The position numbers were made by a program, and so were the translations under genes. DNA of 64,000 nt from Kuschelorhynchus macadamiae (lineage: Eukaryota; Arthropoda; Insecta; Coleoptera; Curculionidae), in the NCBI GenBank assembly GCA_030620095.1, contig JAUTXW010005178.1, forward strand, positions 310,001 through 374,000. Reading direction: 5' to 3'. The stretch's first letter is position 1. Each line of letters opens with the position of its first letter. Of the stretch, positions 46,140 through 57,279 are shown in pieces. The notes beneath the pieces were generated by a model. The model was given only the letters and a program-made list of their open reading frames with translations. It was not told where the DNA came from and did not search any database.

Positions 46140-46790
46140 ACCAAACGGCTATGGCTAGCCCGAGGAACTAGAAGTCCAGATATTCCACAGCCAAATCTTT
46201 TAATATATCTTCATTTTTTGTACCAGCAAAATTTCGGACTCTCTTCTTTTTTACAGCACTATTAATGTATTTGTGTAAGCTGGGTATCATATAAGAAGCC
46301 CTTCTTAGCAGTTTTGCTATTTTTTAACCACCTAATGTTTTTATTTGGGCTTCGAATTCCAAAGCAGCTTTTTTTCATATTATTATACATTTAATAATAT
46401 TGTTATCCTGTCAACGCTCCTGAGATACACCTAAGAAAAAATTAATTTCAAAAAAGCCGTGGTCACCACAGTGATTATAAAAATTCCTATATTCCCAGCC
46501 TGGCACTTGACGTTCAACTGTTTAGCGTCTCATTATTTAAAACTATCTACATAAAAGCAAAAAATCCCGTTGGACAATGTTCCGCGACTTCTTTTTTACC
46601 CGTGTCGGCATTCTGTCTAAAAGTCTCTTAGAACCGCCACACGGCATTCTCTTCAGTTTCTCTCATTTTAATTCTGGGTAATTAAGAGCAATAACATTTT
46701 TATTTAAAGCCGTTTGCGCGGCTGCATTTAATCCTGGGCTAATTTGACTGTGTACTATTTGATGTGTTGGTATTTTGAATAACTTTGTAC
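46140..46790 (-). pseudogene. Possible coding relic, unidentified
   Basis: Minus-strand reading gives IPTHQIVHSQISPGLNAAAQ and TALNKNVIALNYPELK (about 46790-46665). After a gap comes KIAKLLRRASYMIPSLHKYI, then NSAVKKKRVRNFAGTKNEDI (about 46320-46190). Composition looks protein-like and stops are few, but I do not recognise a family. It could be a decayed transposon or host exon pair. Confidence 0.3.
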
Positions 46791-46992
46791 TCTGAGTATT
46801 TAGTTTTACATCGGTACTTTGTTTCAGTGGCGTACCTGATTTATAAAATATGCAGATAGGCTATATTTTTTTAAATATCATATATTAAATATTTTTTTAT
46901 TTATAAGACTTCGATATATCTATAGTGGTTGTTTAATCTAATCAAAATGAATTAGGAATATATTTTAAGAAAGTTTATAAATAATGTTTATT

Positions 46993-47400
46993 AACAGTCG
47001 AATTAATATTTTGCAATTAAATAAAGAAATCATTATTATTATTATTATTATTTGGGTTTCACACATATGTGATATACTCCCTAAGTGTTCAGGTGTACAC
47101 CAAGGACACCGGTTTGCTTGGACAATTCGGTCTGGGGGTAAATTTTTCTATTAGATTATGTTTGCGGTGCTCCAATTGCCCATGTTATTTCTTGCAACAG
47201 TCGAATTAATATTTTGCAATTAAATAAAGAAATCATTATTGTTATTATTATTGTTTGGGTTTCACACATATGTGATATACTCCCTAAGTGTTCAGGTGTA
47301 CACCAAGGACACCGGTTTGCTTGGACAATTCGGTCCGGGGGTAAATTTTTCTATTAGATTACGTTTGAGGTGCCCCAATTACCGATGTTATTTCTTGCAA
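46993..47400. repeat. Tandem duplication, 2 x about 203 bp
   Basis: Unit 1 (46993-47195) and unit 2 (47196-47400) share almost all bases, including the ATT run and cacacatatgtgatatactc. Each unit starts with aacagtcgaattaatatttt and a LINE-tail-like (ATT)n, and ends with tgttatttcttgcaa. Upstream, 46825 has a hAT-like end (cagtggcgtacctg). Confidence 0.85.
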
Positions 47401-48044
47401 CATAGTTAATGGGAGTAAGGTAAGTAAAACCACACACCAAATTTTGAACATATTCTTCATCATTGTTGGAATACCTGCACTCTGTTGTTGTAGTATTCTT
47501 AATTATAATGGCCTGTTCATATGTTCTGGTTAGTCAGTTTCAGGAAACAGCTCCCCTGATATAGGCTAAATATTTGAAGTCTATTTGATTTTTATTCAGT
47601 GACTTCTGCGCCATTTATCTTTCATACAATCTAATTTACTTTCTGTTTAATAGTCCAGTAGTTCAGAGAGCTTTAGCGGAGTGTACTTCTCATCCAGCAC
47701 CACGATTCCTCAGAGAAGATGGGGATTTTTATTTCTGAAGTATTTTTTAACGATTTTAACATTCTCTATTATTAATAGCTTGTAGACAGAATAACCCGAT
47801 ACTTCCCTAGTCTCGATGCACATAAAAACGATCGATTGCAGAGTTTGGATGGAGCATTTTGGATTATGTATAAAATCTCTGATCTTCCTGTTAAAGCGAT
47901 CGAGATCCGTCCTAGACCATTATTATTATTATTATTATTATTATTGAGGAATTTATAAAATTAATTTTCAATAAATGGTTTTATTTAAAAATTATAATAA
48001 AACATTTTTTTAAAGCGATCACAATAATTGATGATAATAATGTG
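47401..48044. other. Unassigned, with (ATT)n
   Basis: An ATT microsatellite lies at 47919-47945. No gene was recognised. Confidence 0.45.
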
Positions 48045-48270
48045 TGTGTGTCCTCCTTTGGCCGAATGAACTACTTGATACCTTCAAGCATATAATCTAT
48101 CAAGTTTCTGAATCCTGTTTCATCTCCCTTGGAGCATTTTTGTTAAATAATCTAATTTTTCAGCAGTTTGACCACCTATCTCTGCACCATTATAAAAAAT
48201 CACCCCAATAAGCACTTATTGGGGTTTATGTCTGGGGAAAGGACTGGCCACTCCATAACTTCGAATATGC
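48045..48270 (-). pseudogene. Tc1-like transposase C-terminal relic
   Basis: The minus strand reads VMEWPVLSPDINPNKCLLG (about 48270-48200), the Tc1 third-catalytic block WP..SPDLNPIE in altered form. Further on it reads ETGFRNLIDYMLEGIK and FIRPKEDTHTH (about 48125-48045), matching the usual tail with IP.R...VI.AKGGHT.Y. In this copy the catalytic Glu position is Asn-Lys, so it is inactive. The upstream domain is lost. Confidence 0.6.
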
Positions 48271-49257
48271 TTCTGATTGTACTGTTCGAGCGGTTTGGGG
48301 TTCTATAAGTTATTGAATCCCATTAAGAAAATACGTCCCAATGTCCTAATGAAGTCGTCTTCAAAATTAATTGTTTCTTTTACATTTGCATGTGAATATC
48401 GCTCTCATCTACGTCTCTAAGCTTGTATACGTTTTGTATTGACTTGTATTTCAATATGATACAGTATTAAGGGTGTACATGAGTCAGCATCTACTCGCAA
48501 GGTCAGGTAGTGAGACACCTGGTGACGGGCGGTGTGCTTGGAAGTATGTCCTAATGCCTTAAAATGATTGGGTTTGTTTCCTAATCGAGCATTAATGTCT
48601 CCGAGTTTTGGTTTTGTTGTCTTCCTACGGCGCCATCTTACATCTTTCCGCAAATATTCTCATAGATGTATAGAGGAGGCTAAAAGCCATCGCACACCTA
48701 AAGTATGATCTGCCTAGTCCCTTCGTTAAGGCCTTAAGAGCAAACAACTATATCTCAAAAACGGTGCGGCCGATCGGAGCAAAACTTTTTTGAAAGGGCT
48801 AATAAAAAAGACAGTTTTGACTAATGACGGATGACAGATGATTTTTAACAATTACATTGTTAGATGATAAGTGACATGTGATTAATTAGCTCTTGTGTTG
48901 CCTTAAATAATGCCCACATGAATTAAACATGCCTAACATCAGAGATATCGAGATAAGAACCTCCACCCATGAACAGTAGGCAGATTTTTTATTCTTAAAC
49001 ATCCGATTGCCTAGTCTTGGTTGGTGTTTTTTTTTCAATTGTTGGCACAAAAAAATTGTGATAAAAAGCGTATTGTGTTTAAATTAGCCCCTTGTTAGGT
49101 TTTTTGGGATGATGTACAAAAGCGTATCTATATAAAAAGGTATATCTACATTAAAACAAGGATTGTCAAACAAAAGACTCGGCAAGCGGCGGGAGTCGCG
49201 CGGCCGTTTAAAAAAAAATACGCAGATGGTAGTTCCAAAAGCGTTCAGAGCAAGCCC
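48271..49257. other. Unassigned stretch
   Basis: No gene I can support. The 78-codon minus frame at 48417-48653 lacks a motif. A GC-rich patch at 49170-49205 (gcggcgggagtcgcgcggcc) leads into the foldback element. Confidence 0.4.
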
Positions 49258-49594
49258 GCGTGCTTTGTATCTGCACTTCGGGAGATTGCTTACTGCATCT
49301 GTTCCATTAAACTGACGGCTGACTGTTTTTTCTTTAATTATACATAATAATTAATATACATAAACAAATTTTCAGCCATTACAAAACTCTGGTAACTACA
49401 TCATTACTGCGACAAATGATGCAACGTGCTGACTCGCCGCGTGTCATAACTATGCATAGTACAAAAACATGATAAAATGGTTAGACCGCGTGAATATTTA
49501 ATTATTGTATATAATTAAAGAAAAAACCAGCAGGTGTAAGTTTAATGAAACAGGCGCAGTCAGCAGTCGCTCGAAATGCAGATATATAGTGCGC
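49258..49594. repeat. Foldback (MITE-like) element, arms about 95 bp
   Basis: The left arm is 49258-49352 and the right arm 49497-49594. They are complementary at roughly 80 percent by eye. Shared elements include tttttctttaattata, cattaaac and atctgca. The loop is about 144 nt. The flanks are GC-richer than the neighbourhood. No target duplication was found and no coding is present. Confidence 0.65.
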
Positions 49595-51887
49595 GCAGCT
49601 TCTAGTGTTTACCAAATGAAGTGGTATGTAAGTGTGTCAAAGGTGACATCGGAGTAAATTCATAATAGTAGCGGGGAGGAGTGTACTGGAGAACGTGGCC
49701 CCCTTGACCAACCAAGGTTTAGCACAGATAATCTCATTAACAATAATTTCACAAAATAACATCTATATATTACACCCATAATATAAATGTATTGAACTCA
49801 AGTTTCATTCAATTTTTACACGCCTAGCTGTTTTTCGAATTCTAATATCAAATAATTTTCTAATAGGAATTTTGTGTATCTCCAGTTAGAATATCATAAA
49901 TGTTGCCTGAAAACTGCATGAGCTTATTTTCTTTATTGTTTCAATGTTAAAGTAGCCCGAATCTGAAACAGGGGGGCTATTTTTTTTAACAATGAAGAAA
50001 ATAAGTGAATGAGTCTTTTTTATAGACAACACGATTCTTTTTAGAATTATTTGGTTAATTTTTCTGTACGAATGGTATTCAGTGGACAATTCGCTAAATA
50101 ATAATAATGAACACCCTTAGTCTTCTTTTATAATATAGAATACTCTGTAAAAATATTGTCCCTTTCGAGACCCCCTGTATATATAAAGCAAATTATTATT
50201 ATTTTAATATGTTTTGTGGTTTCTTTTCCTATATTGATATAATAATTCTAAACAGTCGTCTTTTTTGATTTTTTAATCACTCATACTTCTCTCAAGAGAG
50301 CGTTTTTAAAAATAATCTGTTTAAACCCTTCTATTCTTAATACACTGTTGATGCAAGGTTCCATAGTGATGACAACAAATGATGAATACTACAAGATTTC
50401 TAGAAGAATTTTTCCTTTTTCATAAATTCAAAGTAAAAAGAACACCATAAAAAAATGTAAAAAAGATAAAAGGTTACTTATGTTGATTTCCGGCTGGTGC
50501 TAAATGCTTTCAGTGAGATACTTAAACTATAACTACATAACAATAATAGTTGTTGTAGCGACTTAATTAATTTTTAGCACCTACATATATAGAAAATTAA
50601 TGTAAAATGTATTGTTACCAGCGTGTACAGCGATTGGCGTTCCGGTGAGAAAAAATTGTTTCTTAAAGAATGATTGTTCAAGGTTCTTGAATAAATTTTC
50701 AGAACGATCATATCAGCGCGAATTCTGTTATGGCATACTTTACGTAAGTATACCCTTGCATATATATTCTAATTAAGAGGCCGATTTGCTTGATTGAATG
50801 CAACTCCATTTTACTTTAAAATATGGTAAAGTGAGTATTATCCAGATTGCGACCATTACGGCCCATACCCATATTGTTCGGGCCATGCATAAACGATTTT
50901 GCATTATTATAATGTCATGGAGTTTTCGCGGTGAAAAATTAAGTTTGGCTTTACTATACTTATTCGATAATACAAAAACATTGGGACTAGCATTACAGTT
51001 TGTTTTTTTTTACTTTTTTTAATGCAAACAGATCTCGTGATGTAAGAATTTCTGAACATCAAGAACTCACTAAAAGGAGTGAGACATCAAGATCGGGTAC
51101 TGCCGAGCATGCTTTGTGAAAATAGGAAACGCCCAACTATAAAGTTTACTATGAAGATAATAGAGCAAGGTTTTTGGCAACAGTTTTTTGATGTACTCTC
51201 AAAAGAAGTGATGCGGTATTACAACTTCTGTTTGCTGGATATAGTCACACGGTACAATACTTCAACCAGAAGTTTAACCATTCTGCAGTGACAAAGCACG
51301 GAATCATAAAAACCCTATATAATTAATTAGTGGTGGTATGTACAGATTGGCCTTTCCCAGACGCGGAAATCAGTAATGTTAAATAAAATGTCATGTAAAT
51401 GGTTATCCTGAAAACTTTATTCTTGACATAGTACGAAAGCTTTAATTAACATAGACCGTGTTAAACTGCAATTACTTTCGACGTTTCGCATGCGATTACA
51501 CGATTCATCTTCAATTTTCTTCACTGTATCAGATCAATAGATTAAATAAGTTCCGATGAGCAGAGTTAAGGCATTTACACCCCAGCTGTGCTTACCTACG
51601 CGTGACACACTGTAGTGTTTCCACTTGGCACGTGTCTCTCTTGAAATGTTTAGGGTGCTGGATGCTTTCAATAGACTCTCCAGTCCCTCTTTTATAATAC
51701 CTCAAGATTTATGCAAGAACTTTGATATTCTTTACATTAATCATCCTTCCTGTTGAGTGCAACAGCAGCTTAAACAACTGGCTTTTTACTTAGACATTTT
51801 TCATTTCCCTTAAGTCCAGTAGATAGAGATTGTCCAGTTTATCAACTCTACGGTTTATTCAGTTGTATTGGTGGACCTAGAGTTTCC
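49595..51887. other. Unassigned stretch
   Basis: There is no gene I can support. gaccccctgtatatat at about 50170 resembles an ACAGGG-type end in reverse. Minus-strand motif GATGAA..GCGAAACGT at 51479-51512 is listed separately. Frames at 50798-51022 and 51079-51291 (+) have no motif. Confidence 0.4.
51479..51512 (-). other. GATGA...GAAACG hammerhead-like motif, minus
   Basis: The minus strand reads gaagatgaatcgtg, then cgcatgcgaaacgtcg. CGUG can pair with CAUG before GAAAC, recalling stem II plus GAAA of a hammerhead. The full core is not present and no stem I was found. Confidence 0.25.
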
Positions 51888-52800
51888 CTAAGTATCTGTA
51901 AGCTCTGGGTATGTCTCGCGCATACAGGAGGGTATCCCATTTATGGATTTATCCTGGGAAGACTCCTTAAAACCAAGCTCTCCGTGATACAACCCACCCC
52001 TAGCACGCACCTGAATCGCAGATGCTGCTGCATCCGTCTCTTGGTCACTCCTCTGTTGGTCTTCTTCCTCGTAGGTATTTTCTTTACTTACGTTTGGATT
52101 TAATGGTTCGATCTGTGTTTTTTCCATCTCAAAATTATCGCCTGTATCACTCAAGGTGGGTTTCCCGAGAATTGATATCTTTAGTCAAAACGTCGTATTC
52201 TTTTCTGTAGGTCCCTCTCTAGCAACTACCTTTAAGTAGGTTTCCCGGTTAGTGCTATACGGTTTTAAAGGTCTTTTGGCTTGAGGAAATGGTAAATCCC
52301 TAGGGATACTCTCTATCGTTTCCTATGAGAAAACCATTCTGTTTTTCTAGTTCCTACCGGGTTGTCCGGGATTCCTTGAATTGGAAAAAATTCCTTGGAG
52401 TGTCTCGGATGATTTGTTAAAGGAAAACACGGGGATGTCAGACGTGAGATTGTCAATTATGTCGTCTATCTTTATCCCGAAATCCCTACTTATGAATAGT
52501 CTTTATTGATGACCGTTCTTCCAATTCCTTAAAATCTGTTAGCGCTCTTGATTCTTGCTTTTTGTAGGCTGTTTCCTGAATCGGTGTCAGCTAAGTATTA
52601 TGTTCAATATATTACCCCATTTTATCCCGGTTTTCCTGATTCTGCTGTTGGAAATTTCGGGTCTACGCATTATGGGGAAGTCCGTTTAATTTAACGATTA
52701 TATCGCATTAGGAGGGAACCATAGCGCTGGATACAAGTGCCACTCTCCTTTGTGATTGCCTCTCAGTCCTCTATGGGCAAAACGATTCCAGGTAAGAACA
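51888..52800 (-). pseudogene. Possible coding relic, unidentified acidic protein
   Basis: The frame 51888-52154 starts MSDTGDNFEMEKTQIEPLNP and continues with EEEDQQRSDQETDAAASAIQ. Further upstream on the same strand, with a few stops, come NFQQQNQENRDKMG, LTPIQETAYKKQES and TDFKELEERSSIKTIHK. The glutamine/glutamate-rich composition and low stop density suggest a decayed gene, perhaps a gag or ORF1 type. No family was recognised. Confidence 0.3.
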
Positions 52801-52995
52801 TAATATTTAGTTCCAACAAATTCACAAAGTTGAAAGTTAGTGAAAACTCCAGTAGATAGATCAACGGTATTGCGCCGACTATAAACTACTATTTCTTTTG
52901 TTGGAACTTATACCCTGCCTTGAGTACCACACACCTAGTAGGTAAAGTATGAGGAAGATTTTCGCTTCTATGTGCTGGTATTTATCAAAAAAGTC

Positions 52996-53116
52996 CAGGG
53001 GATACAAATTTTGTAAAAGAAAGCCGGAAATCTGATAGTATTACCAAACCAGGTCAGTGTCGCAAATTTGTTGGGGCGATCAAAGGAGTCGTCACCCTCA
53101 CAAAAGCTATCCCCTG
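52996..53116. mobile_element. Small terminal-inverted-repeat element, 121 bp
   Basis: The left end caggggatacaaattttgt and the right end acaaaagctatcccctg form an imperfect 17-19-bp inverted repeat. There is no coding. It is a typical MITE size. Target duplication is unclear. Confidence 0.6.
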
Positions 53117-55430
53117 TATAATTTTTTAAGGGTATCTACTATAATTATAATATAGACATTAATTATGGCCGATTTGAATTAAATATCTCTAGAAATGTAC
53201 GAAAAACATCATAAAAATTTAAAAAAATTGAATTTTTAACACCCTCTATCTTGAAAACGAAACGTTTCCAGATCCACTTTCATAACACAACCCTGTACAA
53301 TAAAAATAAGAAAAAATGTTTTCTTATATACATTTTTCATTGATATTCAATTGTTTGTTAAATATAGATTTGAATTATTCATAAAAATACAAGATACTTT
53401 TACATTTAACATTTTTTATATGTTTTATAACAACTGAGAGTAGATTGAGCTCTACAGCAACTGGAATAATTTTTGTCATTTTTACATGTAAATCTCCATA
53501 CCAGAAATTTAAAGTCCGATTTGCAATTTTGGTACCATTCTAGAGCGTGGCGTTTTCTACTCATTGTTGTCTATTGGTTACATAGGTAAACAATATTTAA
53601 AATAAAATGTTGCTTATTATACTTAGTGTTTGTAAAATACATGAACACTTATATCTATGAAATATACCGGATGTTATTATTCATATGCACATAAGTATGA
53701 ATTGTATTATGTTATGTTGTTATGGTATTATGTTATGTAATGTAATTAAATACAAGCTGTTGAGAGGTAAAAAATTCATCTTTTTTCTCTGAGGTATTCT
53801 TAGATTCCCAGATTTTCAATACCTACATACAACACAACATACCAGAATACACAAAATAACATAACATAACTACTACTTAGAACTTAGTAAAAAAGACAAA
53901 ATTTTATTTTACATTTTGTCCACCTATGTAACAGCTTATGTTGTTCAGTAAAAAACGGCTACTTATTAACTTGCACGGGAATACTACAATTTTGCGATTA
54001 ACCCTTGGATTTGGAAAATAAAAGACGAAAGGCAAAAGGGGGAAAATCAGTTTCCTTGTATTGACCTTTTGGTACGAAAAACAATTCCAAAAAAAAAAAA
54101 TTTCAGTTTCTCGGAAGGGACACACTTTTGCAAAAAAATCAGGGTTGCACGTAACACTCTATATAATAAGGTAGTAATATAATCTAATAAGTGTGGTCTG
54201 AAAAAAAGAAACTAAAATTATTGCATAATCACACTAAAAAAAATTTCGCGTTTCGAAATTGTGTAACTTTAAGTTTTACCAAAAATATTGGTTTGTGCGC
54301 TTATTTTGACCAGCAGTTAAGGATATAAGAATGAAGCATGTAGGATTAGCATTTAGTTTGCAACCGATGAAGACTAGAGGTACTGTGCTAGTCGAAACGT
54401 TGTAAAAAACTAACAATAAAGACTAGGAAATCCTGAGAAGTAAGTTCTTTTCGTCTCAGGATCCATATTATACCGGCTGTTAGTTTATCATACATGTTGT
54501 GCAAAAACTGTTAATTTCATGTTAAAACAGTGTGCCTCAGCTTCTCGCCCAACTAAACATAATTTCAGACCAGTATAGATCGTGATCGACTAATTTAAAT
54601 TTCATCTCATATTCTGAAGTAAAGGCCTTTAAAACTCCTGCAACGCTGCATATACTTTACCTCGATCATTATTATTTACGGAATACATTTTTATTAGCAT
54701 GAATAAAATAATTGAGATACTTGTTCATTTTTTCAAAGAGTACTGATAATTTCGTAAGCATCTGTCTTTGTTTCACGGGAACCGTGAGATACCTACTTAA
54801 CACCCCCAGTGCATATAATTCAAAAATCGCAATAAATTATCAGCTTGGGGTTTATGTATAGGGTTATTTTTTGTATTTGCACCCCCACATATAGGGCTTA
54901 TTATATGTGACAAACAGAACTTTTAGTAAAAAAGTTGCATAATTTTTCCTGTATTATCTTTTGGACTTTCCAAATAAACACATGCGTGTCACAAATTTGA
55001 AACAACAAGTTTCTTTTTTTAATGGAACACCCTATATATTTTCTGTCAAAATGGACGAAACCGTTCCTTGGGAATGATACAGGAATTTTCGCGCATTACT
55101 GGGGAAGCAAAAAAAATTGGGAATGCTATGTTTAGTTACTTATAATGAATGTAGATTGTAGTACTTATTTTTTCTCGTGCTGTTTGCATGAATATACCTA
55201 GAAAAGAAATAAACTTCACTATGGTATTTTAAATATGTATATTGTTTCTCATGGGTAGTACTTACCAATCCACCTAAAGGATGAATATAAAAAAGGGTTT
55301 ATCCTTAGGTCTATTCTAAACCACAAGTATTTTTTTTATCATATTGCGTAAAAGTTTTAACGAATGTCACGAAGCTATCAAGTTGCTCTAGAGTTTCTTA
55401 AAATAACTTAAATAAACGAGTCTAACTACA
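53117..55430. other. Unassigned stretch
   Basis: There is no gene. A run of TTATG repeats (53690-53750) is echoed by the inverse AACATAA repeats near 53855-53870. aatggaacaccctatatatt at about 55020 is an ACAGGG-type end in reverse. The minus frame 53904-54125 has no motif. Confidence 0.4.
54364..54402 (+). other. Hammerhead-like motif, degenerate
   Basis: It reads ccgatgaa, then gactag, a 10-nt loop, ctagtc and gaaacg. The stem is a perfect 6-bp GACUAG/CUAGUC followed by GAAAC, as in stem II of hammerheads of Penelope-like elements. The core has C instead of U in CUGAUGA, and I could not build stems I and III. The same layout occurs at 63326-63366. Confidence 0.4.
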
Positions 55431-56746
55431 GGGTCCGCCAGCTAAAACTCTCTAGGACTCTATTTTCTTTGTTTATTTACCCACATAATTAAGTGAAACT
55501 TTAAATTTAAGGTATTGACGAGCTCTTTAAAAATGTCTACAGAGTATTAAAAGTATTATGGAAGGAAATTATGACGTTAATAAATTTACTTTTCTTAAAT
55601 ATTTTTTACGTCACCCCGTACATTCAATTTTATAACTTATTTGAACGAGACTTAAATATGCTTTAATTTGAGTTATCACAACAATCATTCGTTTTTCTTC
55701 CATTTTAGAGAAAAAATGCAGTTTTTGCATAAATTTTCCCTATTATTTAATTAAATTAATTTAATTTTGCTTAGTTTTATTATTTTAGTACAAAAATAAG
55801 GTATAAATATTTTCAGATAATTTTCATTATTGCAAGTTTTGTGTTGTCTCCTTAAGGATAGACATATCCGCAGTAAAATTAAGACATTGCTCATAATCTT
55901 CTGGACGTAGCTCTTGAATTAGAATAATGTTATAATCATGGTACTTTTTATCTTAATATTCTTCTGACTGAAGCTAAAGATATATTTGTCGTTTGACTTA
56001 TAGCGCACACCGATGAATGAGTATTTTCATTTACCCTATTTAGAACATTTTAAATATTGCCTTGGTTTCTTACGGGCCTGATTCTGTCTCTTTTAAGCTT
56101 AGTAAAAGAACCATATAATCGTAAATTTCAATTACATTCTCCATAAATAAGTAAAAATTCAGTTTTTTTCTAAATTGGACCATTGTTAAATTACAAAATT
56201 TAACGTTAATTCAGTCATAAAAATTAATACAAAATAACAAAGATTGAGCACAGTTGGCCATTACTTGATGGAAAACGAGTTTCAAAAGAAAAGTTTCCAC
56301 TCAATTTATTCTGAACATAATAGTTGTTTGAGCAACACTGTGGCTTCTTTAGATGAAAAATCTTTAAAATTTCAAATATTTTAAGATTTAAGTTTAGAAT
56401 AATCTATTAAGGTTAAGAAATTGAATTAAATTTTAGTATTTTTACGTAGAGAAAAAATCAATTAAATTTCATTCAATTATTTTTTATTTACCTTATGCCG
56501 CAATAATTAAAACTATTTTTATCACTAACTAATATATTCAAATTATCAGAATATCTGTTATTGTTTCTATGCTAAAATAATAAACCTAAGCAAAATTATG
56601 TTCAAAGTAATTAAATAATAAGAGTTGTTAGGTAAAAACAGTTTTTCTTTCGAAAGTGACGATTGTTGTCATAACTCAAATTAAAGCAGTCTCTTTCAAA
56701 CAAATTTATAAAAGTACAGGGTGAGGTAAAAAAATATCCAAGAAAA

Positions 56747-56790
<44 letters not shown>

Positions 56791-56861
56791 GTCATAATTT
56801 CCATCCATAAAACTTTTTTGGATCACTCTGTAGACATTTTTAAAGAGCTCTCCAACACCTT
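55431..56861. repeat. Long palindromic element 1, about 1.4 kb
   Basis: The outer arms 55509-55835 and 56530-56861 are reverse complements with mismatches. Matches include gagctctttaaaaatgtcta, gaaattatgacgtt, gctttaatttgagttat and the aattttgcttag...ttattattttag block. The arms fold around about 56190, where gttaaatt / aatttaac form a central hairpin; the middle parts have diverged. The right arm carries an (AT)n tract (56749-56787) absent from the left arm. An ACAGGG-type motif at about 55431 may be its outer left end. The palindrome directly abuts element 2. Confidence 0.75.
56749..56787. repeat. (AT)n microsatellite in palindrome 1
   Basis: About 19 AT dinucleotides occur in the right arm only. 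The corresponding left-arm position (about 55585) has taataaatttac. Confidence 0.9.
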
Positions 56862-56871
56862 CAGGTATGTA

Positions 56872-57218
56872 TACAGGATGTTCCTAAATGGAGAATAAAT
56901 AATAAAGGGGGAGATTCCTTGGATCATTCTAAGAATGATCCGCAAATGCTTTATTTTCGAGATACAGGGTGTTAAAATTTAGAAAACCATTGATCTTTTT
57001 TAGTAATTTCGAAACAGTAAGAGCTATTTGATTAAGATTTAGTTCAACCTCAGTTTTTATTTTAACCATGAGCGCAGGTATAGTGTATCTAAAGTCAATT
57101 GAGACAACAAAAAAAACTAAATATCCGTCAACAGTCGGCGATTTCTTTGTGAAGCATGGGCAAACTTACTTTTGTAAGCCAAAAAAACAATTTCTATTTT
57201 GATGCACGCCTTTGGCAC

Positions 57219-57279
<61 letters not shown>

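Noticed and set aside
48520..48545. ggtgacgggcggtgtg resembles the universal 3' small-subunit rRNA primer site
   Set aside because: The flanking bases do not continue as 16S or 18S rRNA on either side, so this is a chance match of about 14 bases.
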